Below are positions 16,401-20,282 of a DNA stretch of 20,282 bases, in pieces. The notes beneath the pieces were generated by a model. The model saw only the letters and a program-made list of their open reading frames with translations, was not told the DNA's origin and made no database searches. The stretch comes from a virus: positions 1 through 20,282 of IMG/VR virus record IMGVR_UViG_3300031787_001042. One strand, written 5' to 3'. How positions within the stretch are numbered: position 1 is the stretch's first letter; each line of letters starts with the position of its first letter. The position numbers and the translations under genes are program-made.

Positions 16401-18505
16401 TCCACAATTATTTTCCAACTCAAATTACCTGTTCTATTTGTATCCTTATAAGTGTAAATTGGTTCAGGTCTACCTAAAAATGATGTTGGTTGCCAGTTAG
16501 CAGTAGATGAATCACTATATGTAAGTTCATAAGGTGGAAACCACATTACTCTACCACCATTAGGTCCTTTTTCACATGTCGGTAAATCATCATAAGTATA
16601 TCCAGGTCTACTTGATGTTCTCCAAGCTAAGTTTTCTAATGAAAACATATATTTTTTAGCATAACCTCCTGTACCTGTTTTTGCATCATCTGCAATTATA
16701 TTAGTCGAACCAGGATTTTTTGTTGGACTTATATTTAAATTAAATGTACTATCTAATACTGAATGTGAGAATCTTCTACCCTGAGTTGTAATACCATCAA
16801 CTTTTTGTAAATCACGATAAACTAAATATGGGGTATCTTTAGTGAAAATTCTACAATACTCAATACCATTCTCATCACCAGTTGTATTATCTACATATGA
16901 TAAAACTTTAGAACCTTTTGTAATTTCTTTATAACCGTCATTAAAAACTTTACTAACTTGATTAATAGCATTTCCAACATGTTTAAGTCTACTAGTACCT
17001 TGAACATTATCTGCAGATTCTACTAATCTTTGGGTATTATCTAAAATAGAATTACCTTTAAAAGTTAAATTAGTTGATTGACCTCTTGTATAGTTTGAAG
17101 ATACTAAATTAAAATCTTCATCAATTGAACCAATTGCACCTCCAGGTCCAACATGATATCCCGCATTATCTTGGAATTTAGGTGAAACCCACGTAAATCC
17201 ACCATCTAATGAACCTCCGTTTGAATATGGGACTTGGGTAAATGTAAAATTTAAATTTTCTTGATTTCCTTCAAATAAAATACCTAATTCTGACGGTCCG
17301 TAAACAGGTGATTTAACTTGTTGTCCAAAAACATTGACAGGTACTTGGTTTGGCGGTGATGTTATTGATGATGGTTCAGATGTTTTATTACCAACATAAT
17401 AACCACCTATCAAAGTTCCATTATCAGGATTAATTATTTCAATGGCTAAATTTACTATACCAGAAGCGATACCTAAAATACCTCCAAAATTTCTATCATA
17501 AGGTGGTTGATACCTATTGTAATCAATATTACTAAAAAGTACTGACCTTTGTCCATTACCCGTATTTGCTAAAAATATCTCAGATGGATTTCTATTAATA
17601 TTAAGAATCGGTCCTAAAAATCCACCTGTTAATTGATTAATAGTATTTAACGCTAAAGATGTTTGTTGGTTTTGAACACCACTATTCTCATCAAAATAAT
17701 CACCAGGAATAGGTGAAACAGGCCAATAAGCCGATGATAATCGAGTAATTAAATCTACAGTTCTAAGAATAGGGTTTTCAGGTACTGTAATTCTCCAATT
17801 TCTATAAACCAAAGGTTGTTGACCAGTTACTAATAAACTAATTTCAAATGGGTCTTGTAAAGATTCTAAATTTACTTGACCAACAGTATTTTGAAAAATT
17901 TCCGCCCCAATTCTTTGTCCAAATGCAAATCTTAAAGATTCCGCACCAATACGAGCAATAAAAGAATCTTGTGATAAAGGTCCGTTGTTACCATCAGGAT
18001 TTTCTGAGGTTAAAATTTCATATGGAGTGTAATTTGACGGTAAAAAACTAGGTGGTTGCCAATACGGAGAATATATTTTATTATTAACCTGAACAGTATC
18101 CAAAAAAAACATATCTTGGAAACCTCCATTAGGACCATATTTATTTTCAATATATTGAGCATCAATATTGAATTCATTAATTAAATCTAAAGCGGTCTGA
18201 TTTGGGTTATAAGGTCCTTGATTTGAATTAACAGGTAATGGAGGTCCATTATAAGTAATTGTTGTATCAAACCCACCTTCAGGTCCAAATTCATTCAAAG
18301 GATATAATTGATTTGCAAATGGGTCATCCGCAATCAAATTATTTGGGGAATCAATAACAGATGAATCTGTTAATGTTATTTCGTAAGATATATTATTTAC
18401 AGGTGGTGTCCAAACTCCCTCTACGTTATAAGGAGCTAAGTTCCTGGCTAACAGTGAATTCCTAAAAGATGAGGTTGATGCGAATGATAAACTACTTTCG
18501 GACAT
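13430..18505 (-). CDS. Large baseplate/tail protein with embedded OmpA-like peptidoglycan-binding domain (1691 aa)
   Basis: This is a structural protein of the tail tip or tube-baseplate junction, by context and internal motifs. The N-terminal third is Pro/Asn/Gly-rich with repeated GP-x-GGF turns (FGPEGGF, YGPNGGF). A conserved-looking block follows at about 615-735 (AKKYMFSLENLAWRTSSRPG, GPNGGRVMWFPPYELTYSD, FLGRPEPIYTYKDTNRTG). An OmpA-like domain spans about 822-1038: GFYFFNDIPDPN at 823-834, a helix, then GSASATATFNYNKNLSVRRI (931-950), and AMACRRVKISKINI at the end. The next block (about 1173-1230) has LVLRIGDFFNTKIIP, then LNPEGIGIQPMIAKVTLSF, as seen in tail proteins of related phages. 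The C-terminal part (1300-1560) is mostly helical and probably coiled. It lies between the tape measure and LysM genes. The ATG at 18503-18505 follows a TATTTAT motif by 14 nt. The exact T4 counterpart is uncertain (a gp48/gp54-like tube initiator is possible). Confidence 0.8.
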   Translation of the reverse strand: MSESSLSFASTSSFRNSLLARNLAPYNVEGVWTPPVNNISYEITLTDSSVIDSPNNLIADDPFANQLYPLNEFGPEGGFDTTITYNGPPLPVNSNQGPYNPNQTALDLINEFNIDAQYIENKYGPNGGFQDMFFLDTVQVNNKIYSPYWQPPSFLPSNYTPYEILTSENPDGNNGPLSQDSFIARIGAESLRFAFGQRIGAEIFQNTVGQVNLESLQDPFEISLLVTGQQPLVYRNWRITVPENPILRTVDLITRLSSAYWPVSPIPGDYFDENSGVQNQQTSLALNTINQLTGGFLGPILNINRNPSEIFLANTGNGQRSVLFSNIDYNRYQPPYDRNFGGILGIASGIVNLAIEIINPDNGTLIGGYYVGNKTSEPSSITSPPNQVPVNVFGQQVKSPVYGPSELGILFEGNQENLNFTFTQVPYSNGGSLDGGFTWVSPKFQDNAGYHVGPGGAIGSIDEDFNLVSSNYTRGQSTNLTFKGNSILDNTQRLVESADNVQGTSRLKHVGNAINQVSKVFNDGYKEITKGSKVLSYVDNTTGDENGIEYCRIFTKDTPYLVYRDLQKVDGITTQGRRFSHSVLDSTFNLNISPTKNPGSTNIIADDAKTGTGGYAKKYMFSLENLAWRTSSRPGYTYDDLPTCEKGPNGGRVMWFPPYELTYSDSSTANWQPTSFLGRPEPIYTYKDTNRTGNLSWKIIVDSPSVLNVIVEQQLKGKSSEKINSILDSFFAGCVKFDIYELAKKYNTIPTSDLYTYQEILNKPNLTKEEYEEIVLEIPAEPNTDGSAGSGTEPIPNLGTESGGGVNNSSLIDSFKTTYEDLGFYFFNDIPDPNTNKVISSVSYQDTYDSYTNQNFIDSSIITSNNTFNINEGFCKNNVEFCENQKQINDFYNTVIIPSYKKASSDDKNFIDEAYEILSNGLAKISIEMVGSASATATFNYNKNLSVRRIDSVEKFFKTFDNGKLLPFFEDGSFKIVNKAAKGEIETIAIPKMADGSTGREVNCNTDISGSDGVTSNSQIYAVDAMACRRVKISKINIESLIQTPTPTIELIEQETIPNPDVPEITTIKIPLKTPTPKSTKTIVQKLKENLGKRILRNLLTECDYFEVIKENVPFVYDSIREKIRYFNPAFHSMTPEGLNSRLTFLNQCLRPGETIPIIGSDGKPRINDSINTSFGAPPVLVLRIGDFFNTKIIPKNLQFQYENFDLNPEGIGIQPMIAKVTLSFDIIGGMGIAKPVEELQNALSFNYYANTEIYDERATSTEDTTAIDKELAQLLGLTPEITTNISNTGFSPQQQNEGGSIIGEIITTVPIEGGSSGETSYQKIMDNLLLSSKSYFETIPNKLQEINDKYNYGIVQMINQDRYYINGDVKSNGDSVPCRIYGVPYQIEQSVKNLFDKVIEDIENDTNPIMDKLVNDFNFFESDLRQVRINMVNYVKELQNVMNNDLTLIIQDMSSFQQTFVRFIQKLNIIDNLTDGKINSVGTANVYTLSGLDGDNVSQSSSQVSNTYEEFYSDYFDFGQTIDEFYDFCVNQNIITNDYPSVGDIFLLGDYFTDDITYKSFYMIIGRILSNSNTKENFISSIISDTLTSVDEPYNLQNKFKNITNDLARDYKKEVEKGDDLFKDFKGDNDYIEYKDGLDVKMFPAGKTRKFSYTTVGGTEQQKTEIQNLYKSENTNNDTSTYLGKVKFNN

Positions 18506-18519
18506 ATTTACGTTTTAAT

Positions 18520-18526
18520 ATAAATA
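18520..18526. promoter_or_regulatory. ATAAATA motif between tape measure and 1691-aa gene
   Basis: The plus strand reads TATAAATAC (18519-18527) and the coding strand TATTTATA. It lies 14 nt before the ATG of the 1691-residue gene, the same spacing as the copy at 6419-6425. It may be a phage-specific promoter for the baseplate genes, or an AT-rich leader shared by chance. Confidence 0.3.
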
Positions 18527-18535
18527 CTGATAATA

Positions 18536-20282
18536 TTATTTTTTCTTATTACGTGTTGTTTGAAAATTTGTATTTGGTGAAGGTAATCTTCCGCCAGGAC
18601 TTAATAAACCATTTGCAGTAAGAACTCCTTCAATACTTTTAGTTATTTCTTGTACGAATAAAGAGTCATTAAACTGTGTCTCATTCATTCCATTTGGAGC
18701 TGAAATATTTAAATTAATCGTATGTATTTGTTCTGATGTTGAATTTTTATTAGTTTCTATTGTGTTTTCCCCTAATCTTGTGCCTCCAGCAACAAGAAAA
18801 TCTTCATCATAAGTTTGTAAAATAAAATCTTTCGGTTTTACAGTAATAGTTTCATTTTTACTTTCTACTGTTTGATTATCTGTTAAATTTTTAGATTCTT
18901 CTATTAATTTTTCATATCCAGGAACTTTTTGTAAAGATTGTCCTACTAATTTAACTAAACCGTTTGAACTTTCTGTTAAATTTGATAAACTTGTCGCGGC
19001 ATTATCTATAGATGTTAAAAAAGTTTCCGCTCCTTTTCCAGAAATTTTAGTTATAACTTTACCCATAGCATCTCCTAGGTCCGAAAGACCTCCATCACCT
19101 GATGCTATTTTATTAATAGCGGTACTTAAATCAGACGCTGATTCATCAAACATCACCCTCAATTGTTTAGTACTTGCAACAGTTTCTGTAGGTATAATTT
19201 CAGCCATACCTTTTATAAAATTTTTACCAACACTTAACAAATCTGTAGAAATAGTTGAACCAGCAAGTGCCAATGGTATAATATTAGTTACACGGTTTAA
19301 AGAGGCATTTATACTACCTAAAGTATCCAATTGTTTTTCAGCAAACTCCTCCATTGTTTTAGGTCTTTCTTTTTCTTTTTGTGCTAAAAAACTTAATTGT
19401 TCTTGATTTAAGTTATCTACCGCTTCAGTTACTGTTTTACCGTCTTTATCAGTAAATGTTATATTATATGTTCCATCTTTTCCTTTTTCAGCTAAATTAG
19501 CAATTAATTTTCTGTCATCATCATTTGCAAAATCACTCGGGAATTTAATTCTTTGTAATTTATCATCTAATTCAACACTAGCTAAAGCCATTTTAGTTAA
19601 TGTTTCATATGGTATTGAGGTTGCTTCTGAAATCTCTCTTAATTGACGTTTAGCTCCTTTTGCAATTTCAAAATTACCCGCTTCATTAAGTTTGACAAAT
19701 GATTTTGTCATTTCTACAACTTGATTAGTTAATTCAGCAGGGTCATTTTGAGATAAATCTAAGAGTGTCAGTGGGTCTAATAAACTACTTTGAGTTACCC
19801 CTAATCTTTGTAGAGCCGCCGCCATATTTATGGCCCCCTCAGGGTTAAATACTTTTTCCGCGAAGCTAAACATATCCTTCATATTAACTCTCATTGAAAC
19901 TGTTTGAGCTGCCATTTCAGCCAAACCGTCAATTCCTCCTTCAAAGTTATATTTATTTAATGACTCAAGATTTGCAACAACAACAGATGAAACCGCTTGG
20001 GCGTTTACTCCTAAACTTTTTGCCTTATCCATTACCCCCAACATTTGGTCTCCTACTTGACCCATAGAAATACCTATGTTTTTAAAATTATCAGATAACG
20101 TTTGAGCATTTACACCAGTTACTTTTTGTGTCGCAATAAAATCTGATATAATATCAGAACTTACAATTACATTCCTACCTAATGTTTGCATTAACGTAGT
20201 TTGAGTATCAGTAATATCTTTCCAACTACCACCAATTTTAGCAACTGAAACATAAGCATCAGTTAAACTTGATTTAATAGCA
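18536..20282 (-). CDS. Tail tape measure protein, C-terminal part (5' end beyond window)
   Basis: This protein sets tail length and is ejected with the DNA. The frame is open to the right edge (residues AIKSSLTDAYVSVAKIGG before the first in-window Met at 20189-20191), so that Met is not the true start; 581 residues are visible. Most of it is helical. A segment NPEGAINMAAALQRLGVTQS, then LLDPLTLLDLSQNDPAELTN, recalls a motif I associate with tape measure proteins of large tailed phages. A mildly hydrophobic stretch (VTNIIPLALAGSTISTDLL) could enter the membrane. The C-terminus is a polar, Pro-rich tail ending in a run of lysines. Its position upstream of the baseplate genes matches the usual order (T4: 29-48-54). 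The assignment rests on composition, motif and position. Confidence 0.82.
   Translation of the reverse strand, partial: AIKSSLTDAYVSVAKIGGSWKDITDTQTTLMQTLGRNVIVSSDIISDFIATQKVTGVNAQTLSDNFKNIGISMGQVGDQMLGVMDKAKSLGVNAQAVSSVVVANLESLNKYNFEGGIDGLAEMAAQTVSMRVNMKDMFSFAEKVFNPEGAINMAAALQRLGVTQSSLLDPLTLLDLSQNDPAELTNQVVEMTKSFVKLNEAGNFEIAKGAKRQLREISEATSIPYETLTKMALASVELDDKLQRIKFPSDFANDDDRKLIANLAEKGKDGTYNITFTDKDGKTVTEAVDNLNQEQLSFLAQKEKERPKTMEEFAEKQLDTLGSINASLNRVTNIIPLALAGSTISTDLLSVGKNFIKGMAEIIPTETVASTKQLRVMFDESASDLSTAINKIASGDGGLSDLGDAMGKVITKISGKGAETFLTSIDNAATSLSNLTESSNGLVKLVGQSLQKVPGYEKLIEESKNLTDNQTVESKNETITVKPKDFILQTYDEDFLVAGGTRLGENTIETNKNSTSEQIHTINLNISAPNGMNETQFNDSLFVQEITKSIEGVLTANGLLSPGGRLPSPNTNFQTTRNKKK

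Noticed and set aside
18529-18541. AT palindrome near the tape measure stop as a terminator
   Set aside because: The pairing is all A/T, has almost no loop, and is not followed by a T-tract in the direction of transcription.
20189-20191. ATG as the start of the tape measure gene
   Set aside because: The same frame stays open for 30 more codons to the window edge, with similar helical sequence, so the gene begins outside the window.

Overview
The window is a densely coded, AT-rich stretch of a tailed-phage genome with a contractile-tail (T4-like) gene set. All eleven genes I accept lie on the minus strand, so it reads from high to low coordinates. The phage assignment rests on a tape measure, LysM baseplate protein and baseplate hub next to a T4-type replication set: gp32-like ssDNA-binding protein, UvsX-like recombinase, FEN/RNase H-type nuclease, replicative helicase and the small subunit of ribonucleotide reductase. 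A host in Bacteroidota is my inference. None of the start codons I checked has a purine-rich Shine-Dalgarno box; the leaders are A/T-rich instead. All ten visible stop codons are TAA. One tail protein carries an OmpA-like domain of a style I associate with Bacteroidota. No host gene fixes the taxonomy.

Tail/baseplate block (20282 to about 5495). It runs: C-terminal 581 residues of a tape measure protein (enters from the right edge), a 1691-residue baseplate/tail protein with an embedded OmpA-like domain, a 107-residue LysM baseplate protein, a 2220-residue hub-like protein that overlaps it by 11 bp, a 74-residue unknown protein, and a 227-residue protein with a Pro/Ala-rich linker and a coiled coil. 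Gaps are short. The first clear terminator is the UUCG-loop hairpin at 5469-5490, so this block probably reads as one late unit, with possible extra starts in the gaps near 18520 and 6420.

Replication/nucleotide block (5457 to 1). The gp32-like gene is a self-contained unit, with a near-consensus sigma70-type promoter (17-bp spacer) in front and a 14-bp-stem terminator behind. It is followed by uvsX, the nuclease (GTG start), an unknown 150-residue protein with an internal duplication, the helicase, and nrdB, which is cut by the left edge. These products would cover and exchange single strands, remove primers, unwind the fork and supply dNTPs.

The longest non-coding stretches are only about 90 bp (5405-5494) and 83 bp (4473-4555); both hold the control signals listed. 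I saw no tRNA, CRISPR array, insertion sequence or integrase. The most interesting points are the OmpA-like domain inside a tail protein, the giant hub with a possible cell-wall-directed C-terminal domain, a gp32 homologue with no cysteines and a bacterial-SSB-like tip, and a repeated ATAAATA motif in three intergenic gaps.
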